From Hymenopus coronatus (taxonomy: Eukaryota > Arthropoda > Insecta > Mantodea > Hymenopodidae), in contig CM060899.1 in the NCBI GenBank assembly GCA_030762935.1, positions 19,424,501-19,488,500 of the forward strand: a DNA stretch of 64,000 nt, written 5' to 3'. The translations under genes were made by a program, and so were the position numbers. The notes under the pieces were generated by a model that searched no databases, was not told the origin of the DNA, and saw nothing but the letters and a program-made list of their open reading frames with translations. The first letter of the stretch is position 1, and each line of letters opens with the position of its first letter. Of the stretch, positions 1 to 11,988 are shown piece after piece.

Positions 1-545
1 TCGCTAATAGACAGCGGGCGTTCTCTCCAGCCTGCAAAGGTCCAACAGAATCCATCTTCTCCATTGCTGGTGTTCAGGCAATACTGTGGCTTGTCGCCAA
101 TAGTGGGCACCACAACTACAGATGAAAATGTAGGAGATGCTACACCCTTCTCTGCTACTTCTGTGTGAGTATTCATTTCTAACGGTGCGGATACGGATGT
201 CTCCTACATCGCCACAGACGCATCGTCACGTATGCAGCTGGTAGTCGGGCAAACTTCCTCTGCAGGTTGAACGTTACAAACAGGTCAGCTCCGGTAGCGG
301 GTCCATTTGGCGCATCCACTGTTTGTTTGCATTCCTCTGCCGTCCGAGTGCTAACTTGTCCTCTCACTACATCGCTGAGTAACACAGTCCTGCGCGGGAC
401 AGATACAGGCAATAATGATTTTTATATGGCCATTAAGAAATGAGAAGCTTCTCCACACACACACACATAGCAAGTTTGCGGTTGTCCTAGATATATCACA
501 CCAAAAGGAAACCCACGCATCACTTCTGTAGATGAAAGTTCCTTT
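1..545. other. Unassigned intronic or intergenic sequence
   Basis: I recognise no gene or repeat here. A 77-codon open frame lies on the minus strand at 179-412 but has no recognisable domain. A short CA run sits at 452-466. The right boundary is the tail of the first PTR copy. Confidence 0.4.
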
Positions 546-1369
546 TTACTTTCTCTACACGCACTATGTACATAGTGTATTGTATTGCACCCAAAAATTC
601 GATACCGAGGTTTCACCGAAAATACATGTTTTGGGTCCCCCTGAATCCAAAAAAAAAACATTTTTGGAAAAAGGTCCATGTGTGTGTGTCTGTGGACAGC
701 ATAGCTCAAAAACGAAAAAACCGTTAAATACCAAACTTGGTATTTAAGTTTGGTTTCTTCCAAGGATGCGACACGAAGATTTTCAAGAAAATTTCCCAAT
801 CCCCAACTACCCTTTACCTGGAACTTTTTTCGAAAATTTTGACTCTCTCAAAAATGGCTCCAACGATTTTGATTAAAATATCGTGTATTAAAGATATTTA
901 CCTCACAAATAATATGTATAACTTGAATTTTCTGGGAATAGCCTCTGAAGACTACTTTATTCTGGAGGAATTTTGCAAAACTGCTAAACCGTAAGAAATG
1001 GACAAAAACTTAACACACAAAAAATGTAGAGTACATTAAAACATACAATTTATGTTATATAATTTTTTTCGAAGAGTTGATCGTTTTTTAGATATTCCTT
1101 GTTTTTGGTTTTAGCTTTGAAAAACGTACTTTTCTTATACAGGAGTTTGTCAACTCGTGTCCATACAAACAAAGGAAATCAGACACCTAATAACCAGCTT
1201 TTGAATTCACTTTAACCTATGATACTCCCATATTTCGCTTCTACTTACAAGGAAGCAATATTTCTGCTAATTTTTTCTCGATTAGCTTGAAGTAAACAGA
1301 AGAATAAGTTTCTAACAATAATTTGTTGCAGAGATGTAGAGAAAGTTTTACGAATGGAACACATCAGAT
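546..1369 (-). mobile_element. PTR element, complete copy, minus orientation
   Basis: The tail end begins TTACTTTCTCTACACG and contains the perfect palindrome ACTATGTACATAGT. The interior has the usual order: a CGATACCGAG block, a GT-rich stretch, AAATACCA/TGGTATTT, and a TAAACCGTAAGA block. The head end closes with GAACACATCAGAT. The length of about 824 bp is typical of the family. Open frames inside it recur, with stops, in other copies, so they are repeat sequence and not genes. Confidence 0.85.
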
Positions 1370-1964
1370 TTTTTAAATCCATTCGTACAGAACGATCACC
1401 AGATTTGACGGGGTACCTATAACCTGCGTTCCATTGTTCTTCTCAAACCTCTAGTATTTTCGCTATTGCGAAAGTTTCTGTTTCAGAAACGTGTGGATAA
1501 TCTCAGGCACTAACATCCTGACGTTTACAATACAGCAGTCAACTGTCCCAATATTTACAATTAGTATTTCACTATTCTCATAACTGAATTTTGCATCCCC
1601 TTGAAAGTTCTGTAAATATCTTTCATAATGTGTTACAGATATAAATTTTACAAAAACTGATCTTTCTGTAGAATGAAACTGCAGGGTATCTACTTAATCC
1701 GGTGGTATTTTCATGTAGTCGTGAATCCAGTCAAGCACTTCCATCGCGCTGGGACGATGTTCAGCTCCTCGAAATGAGATTTGCAAACAATTTAGCTGTC
1801 GTTTTGCCTCCATCATTAGAGCTTCTTGCCTTGTAGTAGTACAGAATCAAACAAAAGAATGTGTTTGACGTTCTTTCACGTCGACCGGTTAGGCACAACA
1901 TACAGCACCATCTCTCAGTCCCTAGCCGCAACCAGATTGAAAAACATTCGGAAAAATCCATCCG
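1370..1964. other. Unassigned sequence between PTR copies
   Basis: I see no coding domain, RNA gene or known repeat. The short open frames on both strands at 1761-2032 have no recognisable similarity. Confidence 0.35.
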
Positions 1965-2240
1965 GAATAAAGTGTTCTACAGAGGCTATTCCCAAAAAAT
2001 CACAATATATCTACATATTATTTGTCATGTAAATATCTTTAATATACGGTATTTTAATGAAAATCATTAGTCATTTTTGAGAAAAACAAGTTTTTGAAAA
2101 ATGTTGCCATATAAAGAGTAGTTAGTGGTAGGGGAATTTTCTTGAAATTCTTCGTGTCGTATCTTTCGAATATACTGCATTATTTAGCTATGCTGTCTAC
2201 AGACACACACAAACACTCACAAGGACCTTTCTCTAAAAAT
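1965..2240 (+). mobile_element. PTR fragment, plus orientation
   Basis: Starts at the AGAGGCTATTCCC block and runs through the GGGG-rich block, the CTTCGTGTCG block and the CAGACACACAC block. It then meets a second copy in the opposite orientation. The head and tail ends are missing. Confidence 0.7.
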
Positions 2241-2969
2241 CTGAAATTGGAATAAAAAATTCGATACCGATATTTCACTGGAAAAAGACGTCTTAGGTAC
2301 CCTGTGTCCAAAAAAAGCATTTTAGAAGAAGGTCATGTGTGTCTGTGAACAAGATACGTCAAAAACGAAGTCAGTAAAATACCAAACTTGGTATATAAAA
2401 TTAGTATCTTCTAAGGATGCGACACGAAGATTTTGGGGAAAATCCCCCTACCCTAAATTACACTTTACATAGGAAAATGTTCGAAAATTTGATTTTATCA
2501 AAAATGGCTCTAACAATTTTGATTAAAATATCCTATTTTAAAGATATTTACACGAACAATAACACGTTTATCTTGAATTTTCTAGAAATAGCCTTTGAGG
2601 ATATGTTTATTCTGAATGAATTTTGCTGGAGTTTGAATAACTAGTAATCCGCAAGCGATACCTTACTATACAAAAAGTATAGATCTCTTTTTAACACACA
2701 ATTTATGCCATGCATATTGCTTTCGTGGAGTTGACCATTTTTGAGACATTCCTTCGGAAATTTGTCACTCCTGGCAGTGCAAAGAAACGGAATTCATCCA
2801 CATGGTAACCATCTTTTAAAAGATTTGACTATTGTTTTAGCCCTTCTACTTACAAGAAAGCATTCTACTAATCTTTATCCGGATTAGCATGAACTAGACA
2901 GAAGAAGAAGTTTTTAATAATAATTTGTTACAGAGATGTAGACAGTCATGTGAATGGAACACATCATAT
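2241..2969 (-). mobile_element. PTR element, minus orientation, tail end lost
   Basis: Begins at the AAAAATTCGATACCGA block and runs to the head end with GTGAATGGAACACATCA. With the preceding fragment it forms a tail-to-tail inverted pair whose palindromic tails are missing. Confidence 0.75.
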
Positions 2970-3087
2970 TTTTTATCTTGAGCTGTTTCAGGCATATTAT
3001 TAGCAGATTCTCATCTTCCTCTTTATACACCTATACCAATATTTATGATGTTTCAGCAACAGCTACAGAAAAATGACTGTTTCTTAG

Positions 3088-3419
3088 CACAAGGCCTGAT
3101 GTCACTGTTACAGATACTGTTCCAGAGCTGCAGTCAACGTTCATAGAGCAAGCCTTGCGTCCAGGACCTCCAGTATCTCTACATTGCTCAGCCACCGGAA
3201 GTCCTCCACCTCAGTTTTCCTGGTACTTGGATGGAGAGCCTCTCACTGCAGCCAATCTTGGTCATCGATACGCTATTGGCCAGTATGTGGACCAATCTGG
3301 TGACGTAATTAGTCACGTGAATATCTCAAGCGTGCGTGTTCAAGATGGTGGTCTCTATATCTGCAAGGCAACCAACTCCTTAGGATCTGTCAGACATTCT
3401 GCTAGACTCAATATATACG
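3088..3419 (+). CDS. Dscam: Dscam-family receptor, exon encoding Ig domain 5
   Basis: This exon encodes one immunoglobulin domain of a Dscam-type homophilic adhesion receptor, a membrane protein of neurite self-recognition and, in insects, also of haemocytes. It follows an acceptor (GTTTCTTAG, AG at 3086-3087) and ends at donor GTAAGTAC at 3420. It holds 110 codons plus one base on each side. Ig hallmarks are visible: Cys at residue 33 (SLHC), Trp at 45 (FSWYLDG), and D-G-G-L-Y-I-C ending at Cys 92. The segments VISHVNISS and SARLNIYG match Dscam Ig5 as I know it. The final base joins the Ig6 exon in frame. Exons for Ig1-Ig4 would lie upstream, outside the window. I cannot tell which Dscam paralogue this is. 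An in-frame start inside the exon is not a real start. Confidence 0.9.
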
Positions 3420-3600
3420 GTAAGTACAAAATAAGTTATATTTATCAACAATCGATTAAGTTCCGCCCAATACATTTCATTAAATGTCATGACATTAAAC
3501 TTTAAGGGTACCTACAGTCAACAATTTTAAAACATTAAAATTTTGTACAAAAAGCATAGAATCTTTCAAAACTGTTAAAAAACTTATATTTTAATAATTG

Positions 3601-4706
3601 TTACTTTCTCTACACGTACTATGTACATTTATGAATAAGTGTATTTATTGAAATAACAGTATCATACATTAATCTTCATCAACCGTACGGGTCCACAGAA
3701 CGTAAGTGCTTTTGTAATACACAAAATAATAAGCAATATTTAAAAAAACCAAAGAATTAAAAGAGTAAACACGAAAATAAAAGGACAAAGATATTCAAAT
3801 ACAGCAACTTAAATTTACTATACAGAGTACACCTTATTCAGATGTGTTAATGTATCCTATTGTAACAGACAAATACACTTAAGAGAAATATATACACATA
3901 ATATTAATATCACACAACAATGATATAAGTATAATATATATATGTAAAATATTAGAATCCCTTTTGTTTAGCTATTCTTATACCCCCTTTTCTCTTATGC
4001 CAGCTTTCTTAGATTTCAGCTGTCTTGCCTTAAGTAGAAATTTACCTAGTCCGTATGCATCTTCCGTGCCTGCCATAGCGTCCAACATGCATCTAACTCT
4101 GTGTGTCTGTATGTGTGTATCTGTGGGCAGCATAGTTCAAAAACAAAAAGACCGTTAAATACCAAACTTATTATTTAAGTTTCGTACCTTCTAAGGATGC
4201 GACTCGAAGATTTTCAAGAAAATCCCCCACCCCCCAACTACCCTAGACACGGAAAAATTTTCGAAAGTTTTTCGCAAAAATGGCTTTAACGATTTTGATT
4301 AAATTAACGTGTATTAAAGATATTTACCTAACAAATAAAATGTATATCTTGAATTTTCTGGGAATAGCCTCTGAAGACCATTTTATTCTGGATCAATTTT
4401 ACGGAATTTTGCATAACTGCTAAACCGTAAGAGATGGACAAAAACTACTATACAGAAAATGTAGAGTACATTAAAACACACAATTTATGTTCTATACATT
4501 TTTTTCGTGGAGTTGATCGTTTTTAAGATTTCCCTGTTATTTAACCCATGGTATTTCCTTATTTTGCTTCTACTTACAAGGAAGCAAGTAATAATAGTAT
4601 TTCTGCTTATTTTTTCTCGATTAGCATGAAGTAAATAGCATAAACCTTTTAACAATACTTTGTTGCAGAGATGTAGAGAAAGTCATGCGAATGGAACACA
4701 TCAGAT
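3601..4706 (-). mobile_element. PTR element, minus orientation, interrupted
   Basis: The tail end is at 3601-3628 (TTACTTTCTCTACACG, then CTATGTACAT). The rest of the element resumes near 4081 at the GT-rich block and continues to the head end at 4706. The 3632-4080 stretch between them is not part of the element in other copies. Confidence 0.75.
3632..4080. other. AT-rich sequence interrupting a PTR
   Basis: About 450 bp of AT-rich sequence replaces or is inserted into the tail-proximal part of the surrounding PTR. I see no inverted termini, tRNA-like boxes or coding domain, so its origin is unknown. Confidence 0.4.
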
Positions 4707-5528
4707 TTTTAATCAAGTAGTTGGAAGGAATTCAGGAAATGATTATGTTGTCGTCAATGGTTGTTACATAATCGCACACCTGCGACTCCAAGATATCCTC
4801 CATCTCACGAAAGGACACCGTTATCGGCGCAGCCCAAGCAGTAAAGTGGCCTATAAAACTCCTGCATCGTATTTTCGTTTCTCATGTCTGGAGTGAATGG
4901 ATGGAAAGTGTATACAGCACGCTGTAAATTCTGCAGAAAAAGGAGAGAGGAAAACGATAAAGAGCGATATGAAAGAAAATGAGGGGGAAGGCAAAAATAA
5001 GCTAGAAGGGTGCGCAAGGTTTAAGTGTGTGTATGTGTATGCCAGATCAGTGATGAACGAGTCTAAGGGGAGGAGAGGCAAAATTTGGAACGATGTCCTG
5101 AATGCGATTTATTTTTTTCCGTCGCTCTCCCTCTTGTGCTATTTCCATTTCCTTTCCTCCCTCAGGCACTTGTGTGAAGAGGCAGACGTGGATTGAATAT
5201 GTGAGGACTAGTTCCTTTTCCATGAAACTTCTCCACCGATATTTATTAGATATTACCCTGAGGCAATGCTGAGATACTCACTTCCTACTCACATGTTTCT
5301 ATTTTTCTTGGTTTGCCTGCAATAACAAACTTGTTCAGGTAGTTCGTGCTTCTCTGACAAAATACGTTAAATATAAACACAGACATATTCAAGATGTATA
5401 CCAAGAAATGACAACAAAACCATTGAGGTTTTCTATCTAAAACAACCTTTTCAAACGTCATCAATTCTTCGATTAAATGCCTATTGTGCTTGTCGTGATC
5501 TTTTAGTTAGAATACCTTAAAAAACATA
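4707..5528. other. Unassigned intronic sequence
   Basis: No recognisable gene or repeat. A run of overlapping open frames near 4805-5196 on both strands reflects purine-rich DNA and shows no domain. Confidence 0.35.
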
Positions 5529-6364
5529 TGATGCATTCCATTTAGATGAGTTTCTCTATATCTCTGCTATAAACTATTGTTAAAAAAAAAACTTAGTCTT
5601 CTATTTACTTCATGCTCTTCGAGAAAAAATAGCAGAAATGATCTTATTACTTGTTCAAATTTAAGTAGAACAGAAATAAGGGAGTACCATAGGCTAAAGT
5701 GATAGTCAAAAGCTGGTTGATATTTACTTGAAATTTGTATGGACAGCACTTGACAAAATCCCGTATGAGAAAAGTATAAGTATTTTAAAGCTAAAATCAA
5801 TAACAAGGAATGTTTAAAAAATAATTAAGTCTACGAAATAAACTTATCTAATACAAATTGTCTTAACGAGATCTATATTTCTTGTGAAGCAGGTTTTTGC
5901 CTCTTTTACGGTTTACCAGTTATGCAAAATTGCACAAAATTTAACCAGGATAAAGATATCTTTAGAGGCTATTCCAAGAAGACTCAAGATATACATTTTA
6001 TTTGTCGTGTAAATATCATTAATATACGATATGTTAATCAAATCGTAACAGCCATATTTGAGAAAATCAAAATTTTGAAATTTTTTCCAAGTAAAGTTCA
6101 GTTTGCGGTGAGGGGATTTTCTCGAAAATGTTCGTGTTGCGTCCCTGGAAGATACTGAACTTAAATACCAAGTTTGGTATTTATTAAACTTTTCGTATTT
6201 GAGCTATGCTGCCCACTGACGCACACACATATACATACAGACAGATTGGCACTCACGCAAGGAAATTTCAAAACATATTTTCGGTGAAATCTCGGTTTCG
6301 AATTTTCGGGTGCATTACAATAACTTCTCTATACACTATGTACATAGTACGCGTAGAGAAAGTA
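5529..6364 (+). mobile_element. PTR element, complete copy, plus orientation
   Basis: The head end is slightly diverged (GATGCATTCCATTTAGATGA). The tail end is intact, with CACTATGTACATAGTACGCG followed by TAGAGAAAGTA. The next PTR head begins about 5 bp downstream, so the two are tandem. Confidence 0.8.
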
Positions 6365-6368
6365 AAAC

Positions 6369-6668
6369 TCTAATGTATTTATTCACGTGACTTTCTCTAC
6401 ACCTCTGTTACCAATTATAGTTGAAGAGCTTATTCTTATACCTTCAGGATAATTCTTCTTCAGGCTAACCCAGATAAATAGCCCAATTCGTCTTAATACT
6501 TCCTTCCTTGTAAGTGAGTATATTAGCTAAAGCGATAGTCAAATGTTTTTAAAGCCGTTTGGTATATAATTGACATCTATCCATATGTTTGCATGATCAT
6601 GAGTTGACAAATTCCCGGATGAGAAAATGTTTAAATGTTTTAAAACTGAAACCAATAACAAAAAAATT
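6369..6668 (+). mobile_element. PTR head fragment, plus orientation
   Basis: Begins right after the previous tail with a diverged head and ends at an A-run (CCAATAACAAAAAAAT), where the head of a complete PTR starts. The remaining tail-side two thirds are absent. Confidence 0.75.
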
Positions 6669-7510
6669 GATGTGTTCCATTCACATGACTTTCTCTACAT
6701 CTCTGCAACAAATTATTGTTAAAAAGCTTTTGCTTCTATTTACTTCATGCTAATCGAGATAAAAATTAGCACAAATAGTCTTATTACTTGCTTCCTTGTA
6801 AGTAGAAGCGAAGTAAGGGAGTAGCATAGGTTAAAGTGATAGTCAAAAGAGTTGACAAACTCCTGTATGAGAAAAGTATAAGTATTTTTAAGCTGAAACT
6901 AATAACAAGGAATATCTCAAAGATAGTCAATTCTTCGAAATAATGTATACGATATAAATTATGTGCTTTAACGAGATCTACATTTCATATTTCTCAGGCT
7001 TTTGTTTATCTCTTACATTTTACCACTTATGAAAAACTACGCAAAGTTTATCCAGAATAAAGATACCCTCAGAGGCTATTCCATAGGAAGTTCAAGATAA
7101 ACATTTTATTTTCCATGTAAATGATTTTAATCAAAATCGATATAGCCATGTTTGAGGAAATCAAAATATTCAAAACATTTTCCCATGTAAATGGTAGTTG
7201 GGGCTGGTGGGGGGGGATATCTTTGTGTCACATACTTGGAATATACTGAACTTAAATACCAAGTTTTTGAGCTATGCTGCCCATCGACACACACATACAC
7301 ACACATACACACACATACACACACATACACACACACACACACACCAACCGAGCGACAGACACACCCACGGACATTTTTCAAAAAAAAATTTTTTCAATTT
7401 AGGGGGTCTCAAAATATATCTTTCCGGTGAAATCTCGGTATCGAGTTTTTGGGAACAATACAATACTTTATCTATACACCATGTACTTCATAGTACGTGT
7501 AGAGAAAGTA
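6669..7510 (+). mobile_element. PTR element, complete copy, plus orientation
   Basis: A full copy of about 842 bp from GATGTGTTCCATTCACATG to a tail ending GTGTAGAGAAAGTA. The internal CA microsatellite is expanded here (about 7282-7343). A further PTR head begins a few bases downstream. Confidence 0.85.
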
Positions 7511-7514
7511 AAAC

Positions 7515-8214
7515 TCTAATGTGTTAATTCACGTGACTTTCTCAATCATTTTATGGTAGTGTTTAACGCCCGCTTTTACTACTTGTGGCACCGCAGGCGA
7601 TGACACTGATGATAAACGAATGAAGATGGAGCACCGGTGGAATGCGATGGCGGAGGAAACCGGAGAATCCGGAGGAAACCCGCCCCTGAGCCGCTTTGTC
7701 CACCACAAATCTCACATGCAGTCGCTTGGGATCAAACCCGGGCTGTCTAAGTGAGAGACGAGCGATCTAACCAATCATTGTTGAAACGTTGTTTCTTCTA
7801 TATGCTTCAGGCTAATCCAGATAAACATCAGCAGAAAAGGTCTTAATACTTTCTTTTTTGTTAGCAGAAGGGAAGTAAGGGCGTATAGGTACTAGCTAAA
7901 GTGATAGGCAAATGTTTTAAAAGCCGGTCGCCATGTAATTCACTTCCATATGTATTCATGATCAGGAGTTGACAAACTTCCGGATGAGAAAAGTTTTAAG
8001 CATTTTAAAACTGAAACCAATGCTAACAAAAAATATCTCGGAAATGGTCAATTTCACGAAAAAATATCTATATGACATAAATTATGTGTTTTAATAATTA
8101 ATTATATAGCTTCGTATAGTATGTTGTTGTCTATCTGTCACGTTTTAACAATGACGCAAAAATCAGCAATATTAATCCAGAAGAGCTCTTCGGAGGCTCT
8201 TCCACAGGAAATTT
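7515..8214 (+). mobile_element. PTR element, plus orientation, split by a SINE
   Basis: The head lies at 7515-7550, the body resumes at 7772 and runs to about 8214, and the tail side is lost. The interruption is a SINE with a CAATCATT target duplication, so this PTR was in place before the SINE arrived. Confidence 0.75.
7551..7771 (-). mobile_element. tRNA-derived SINE (Ser/Leu-like head), minus strand
   Basis: Read on the minus strand, the 5' end is tRNA-like, with a degraded box A region and a box B-like GGTTTGATCCC. The body shares GTGGTGGACAAAGCGG-type, GCATTCCACCGGTGCTCC and CCTGCGGTGCCACAAG segments with the copy at 41994-42228. The direct repeats CAATCATT (7543-7550 and 7772-7779) are a target-site duplication, as expected for LINE-driven retroposition. 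It is not a functional tRNA: the tRNA part is only its promoter. Confidence 0.8.
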
Positions 8215-8430
8215 CCCTGAGTGTGTGTGAGTGAGCAGCATAGCTCAAAAACGAAAAGTCCGCTAAATACCAAACTTAATATTTAACTTCAGTATTTTCC
8301 AAGGGTGCAACACAGAGATTTTCAAGGAAATGCCCCCATGCGCAATTACACTTTACATGGAAACATTTCGAAAATTTTGCTTTTACAAAAATAACTCTAA
8401 TGATTTTGATTAAAATAGTTTATATTTAAG
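8215..8430 (-). mobile_element. PTR fragment, minus orientation
   Basis: The central part only: the GTGTGTGAGTG block, AGCATAGCTCAAAAACG, the palindromic AAATACCA block and the CCCCCATG block, up to GATTTTGATTAAAATA. It lies tail-to-tail against the preceding plus copy. Confidence 0.65.
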
Positions 8431-8544
8431 ATATATACACGAGAAATAAGTGTAGATATAAACATAACGCAGCTGCATAGCGTTAAACGTGTGGCTATCA
8501 GGTGCTGATAAGTCGGTGTTAAAGCAAAACAGGTTGAAAAAATT

Positions 8545-9392
8545 TGATGTGTACCATTCACATGACTTTCTCCATATCCCTGCAACAAATAATTCTTAAA
8601 AAGCTTATACTTCTATTTACTTTATGCTAATCAGAAAAAATTAGCAGAAATAGCCTTATTACTCGCTTCCTTGTAAGTAGAAGCGAAATAAGGGACAACC
8701 GTAGGTTAAAGTGATAGTCAAAAGCTGGTTGCTATGTCAATGAAGTTCCTTTGTTTATATGGATAGGAGTTGACAAGTTCCTGTATGAGAAATGTATACG
8801 TTTTTCATAGCAGAAACCAAAAATAAGGAATGTCACAAAAACGACGAACTCCACGAAAAAATGTATATAACATAAATTGTGTGTTTTAAAGTGCTCTACA
8901 TGTTTTGTCCATCTCTTACGGTTTAGCAGTCATTCAAAATTTAGTAAAATTCATCCAGAATAAACTACTCTTCAGTGGCTATTCCCAGAAAATTCAAGAT
9001 ATACATTTCATTTTTCAGGTAAATATGTTTAATATCCGAAATTTTAATCAAAATCGTTAGAGTCATTTTTGAGAAAATCAAACTTTTCGAAAAAAGTTCC
9101 ATGTAAAGGGTAGTTGGGGGTGGGGGGATTTTTCTCAAAATCTTCGTGTCGCATCCCTGGAAGATACTAAACTTAAACACCAAGTTTGGTATTTTACCGA
9201 TTTTTCGTTTTTGAGTTATCGTGTTTACAGACACACGAACACACACACACACGGACTTTTTTGTGAAAATGCTTTTTTTTGGTTATTGGGGACCCTAAAA
9301 CATATATTTCCGGTGAAATCTCGGTATCGAATTTTTGGTGAAGTGCAATACTTTCTCTATACACTATGTACATAGTGCGTATGGAGAAAGTA
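8545..9392 (+). mobile_element. PTR element, complete copy, plus orientation
   Basis: Runs from TGATGTGTACCATTCACATG to a tail with ACTATGTACATAGT. The head reads GTACC rather than GTTCC, a variant shared with the copies at 10836, 11989 and 39059, which suggests a subfamily. Confidence 0.85.
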
Positions 9393-10071
9393 AGAAGCAC
9401 TTAGAATGTCTTTAAAACAGCAGCCCGAGTATAGAAATATCGATTTTTAGCAGCTCGTTACTAGCGTTCTCAAGATTTAATGTCGCAAAACTCTGTAAAA
9501 TCTCGAACTAATCACTTGACAATGGGACACTGAGCATTCATTAACTACGTCCTTGAGTTTTATAGCGTCCTCTGCAGGCGTTTTTTCAACTGCTCTTGTG
9601 GCATAATGCGTACCGCGGGAAGCTGCTATCCCAAACGCCATGAGTTCGATTGCTGTCATAGAGTGAATGAGTTTTGTTATTATTTTTTCATTCCAGACGA
9701 AGTGCCGCGATACGTGAACGAGACCCGAACTCGGAAACTATCTTTCACTTGAAAGCCAGTATCATAACCACTACGCTAGAGAGGTACGCTGTAATATATC
9801 CCTTCGTTTTTCGTGTTATGCTCTCGAATGGTTGATAAATTAATTAGCCAGTGGCGTACTGGCACTTCAGAAATTTAGAGCTGTTACTTCGAAATTTCAA
9901 ACAACAGGCCATAAGTCTCTTATCTCAAATTAGTTATTTATGTAATCTACATATTCTGTGAAAATATTTCGGTGTAGTTCATTAACATCTGTATACATGT
10001 ATATAAATAATTTTTGAGCTGTAGTATCCACAGAAACACATGACCCATTTTCTAAAAATTTGCAAACATAT
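9393..10071. other. Spacer between PTR copies holding a tRNA-like relic
   Basis: Apart from the tRNA-like sequence at 9685-9795, I see no recognisable gene or repeat in this stretch. Confidence 0.35.
9685..9795 (-). mobile_element. tRNA-like SINE relic, minus strand
   Basis: On the minus strand TAGCGTAGTGGTTATGATAC resembles box A, and GAGTTCGGGTCTCG resembles box B, at a spacing compatible with a tRNA promoter. No matched acceptor stem is evident, so a decayed SINE head is likelier than a tRNA gene. Confidence 0.45.
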
Positions 10072-10833
10072 CTTTATTACTTGCTTCTTGTAAGTAGCAG
10101 CGAAATAAGTACCATAGATTAAAGTGATTATCAATAGGTGGTTGCTATGTCACTGAAGTTAATTTGTTTGTATGGATAGCAGTTGTCAAATTCCAATATG
10201 AGAAAAGTATAAGTTTATCATAGCAGAAACCAAAAATAAGGAATGTCTCCAAAACGACTTACTCCACAATAAAAATGTATATAACATAAATTGTGTGTTT
10301 TAGCGTGCTCTACATTTTTTGTGCAGTAAGTTGTTGCCCATCTCTTACGGTTTAGCAGTTATTCAAAATTCAGTAAAATTCATCCACAATAAAGTAGTCT
10401 TCAGAGGCTATTCCCAGAAAATTCAAGATATACATTTCATTTCCCGGTTAAATATGTTTAATATCCGAAATTGTAATCAAAACCGAGAGACATTTTTGAA
10501 AAAATCAAAATTTTCGAAAAAAGTTCCATGTAAAGGGTAGTTGGGGGTGGGGGGATTTTTCTCAAAATCTTCGTGTCGCATCCCTGGAAGATACTAAACT
10601 TAAATACCAAGTTTGGTATTTTACCTACTTTTAGTTTTTGAGTTATAGTGTCCATAGACACACTGACACACGGACACACGACACACACACACGGACCTTT
10701 TTCTGAAAATGTTTTTTTTTAGATAAAGGGGACCCTAAAACATATATTTCCGGTGAAATCTCGGTATCGAATTTTTGGGTGGAGTGCAATACATTCTCTA
10801 TACACTATGTACATAGTGCCTATAGAGAAAGTA
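10072..10833 (+). mobile_element. PTR element, plus orientation, head lost
   Basis: Begins at the TTATTACTTGCTTC block and is complete to the tail palindrome. It is close in sequence to the copies at 8545 and 11132. The next PTR starts 2-3 bp after its tail. Confidence 0.8.
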
Positions 10834-10835
10834 AA

Positions 10836-11131
10836 AACCTAATGTGTACCATTCACATGACTTTCTGCATATCCCTGCAACAAATTATTCTTAAAAAGCT
10901 TATACTTGTATTTACTTTATGCTAATCAGAAAAAAATAGCAGAAATAGCTTTATTACTTGCTTCTTGGTAAGTAGGTTAAAGTGATAGTCAAAAGCTGGT
11001 TGCTATGTCACTGAAGTTCCTTTGTTTGTATGGACAGCAGTTGTCAAATTCCAGTATGAGAAAAGTATAAGTTTTTCATAGCAAAAACCAAAAATAAGGA
11101 ATGTCTTAAAAACGACGAACTCCACAAAAAA
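10836..11131 (+). mobile_element. PTR head fragment, plus orientation
   Basis: Starts directly after the preceding tail and stops at the A-run after GACGAACTCCAC, where the next head begins. The same truncation style is seen at 6369-6668. Confidence 0.8.
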
Positions 11132-11986
11132 ATCTGATGTGTTCCATTCACATGACTTTCTCTATATCTCTGTAAATTATTATTGTTGATAAGCTTATCT
11201 TTTATTTATTTCATGTTAATCGAGAAAAAGTGTCAGAAATAGTCTTATTTCTTGCTTTATTGTAAGTAGAAGCGAAATAGGGGAGTACCATAGGTTAAAG
11301 AGACAGCCAAAAGCTGGTTGCTATGTGACTGATGTTCCTTTGTATGGACAGGAGTTGACAAATTCCTGTATGAGAAAAGTGTAAGTTTTTCAAAGCTGAA
11401 ACCAAGAAAAAGAACTATCTCAAAAACGATCAACTCCACAAAAAAAATGTATATAACATAAATTGTGTGTTTTAACGTGCTCTACATTTTTTGTGGGTTA
11501 AGTTTTTGCCCATCTCTTACGGTTTAGTAGTTACAAAAAATTCATCCAGAATAAAGTAGTCTTTAGAGGCTATTCCCAGAAAATATACATTTTATTTGCC
11601 AGCTAAATAACTTTAATATACGATATTTTAATCAAAATCGTTAGAGCCATTTTTGAGAAAATCAAAATTTTCGAAACAAGTTCCATGTAAAGGGTAGTTT
11701 GGGGTGGGGGGATTTCTCAAAATTTTCGTGTCGCATCCCTGGAAGATACTAAACTTAGATACCAAGTTTGGCACTTTACCGACTTTTCGTTTTTGAGTTA
11801 TCGTTTCCACAGACACACGGACACACACATACACACACACACACACGTACCTGTTTCTGAAAATACTTTTTTTGGAAACAGGGGACCCTAAAACATACAT
11901 TTTCAGTGAAATCTCTGTATCGCATTTTTTGGTGGAGTGCAATACATTCTCTATGCACTATGTACATAGTGCGTATAGAGAAAGTA
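11132..11986 (+). mobile_element. PTR element, complete copy, plus orientation
   Basis: A full copy with head CTGATGTGTTCCATTCACAT and tail CACTATGTACATAGTGCG. The internal CA run is at 11821-11846. It is joined head-to-tail to copies on both sides. Confidence 0.85.
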
Positions 11987-11988
11987 AA

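Noticed and set aside
1..412. Possible coding exon on the minus strand
   Set aside because: The 77-codon frame is not a match to any family I know and no adjoining exon is visible. It is left unassigned.
2417..2644. Recurring open frames such as M-R-H-E-D-F... and others with S-Y-A-V-H-R-H-T in many places
   Set aside because: They occur in PTR copies on both strands, with shifting frames and stops at equivalent points. The similarity is due to the repeat at the DNA level, not a conserved protein.
3155..3505. A stand-alone small gene starting at 3155
   Set aside because: The frame is the Ig5 exon read through its donor into the intron. The true exon starts at 3088 and ends at 3419.
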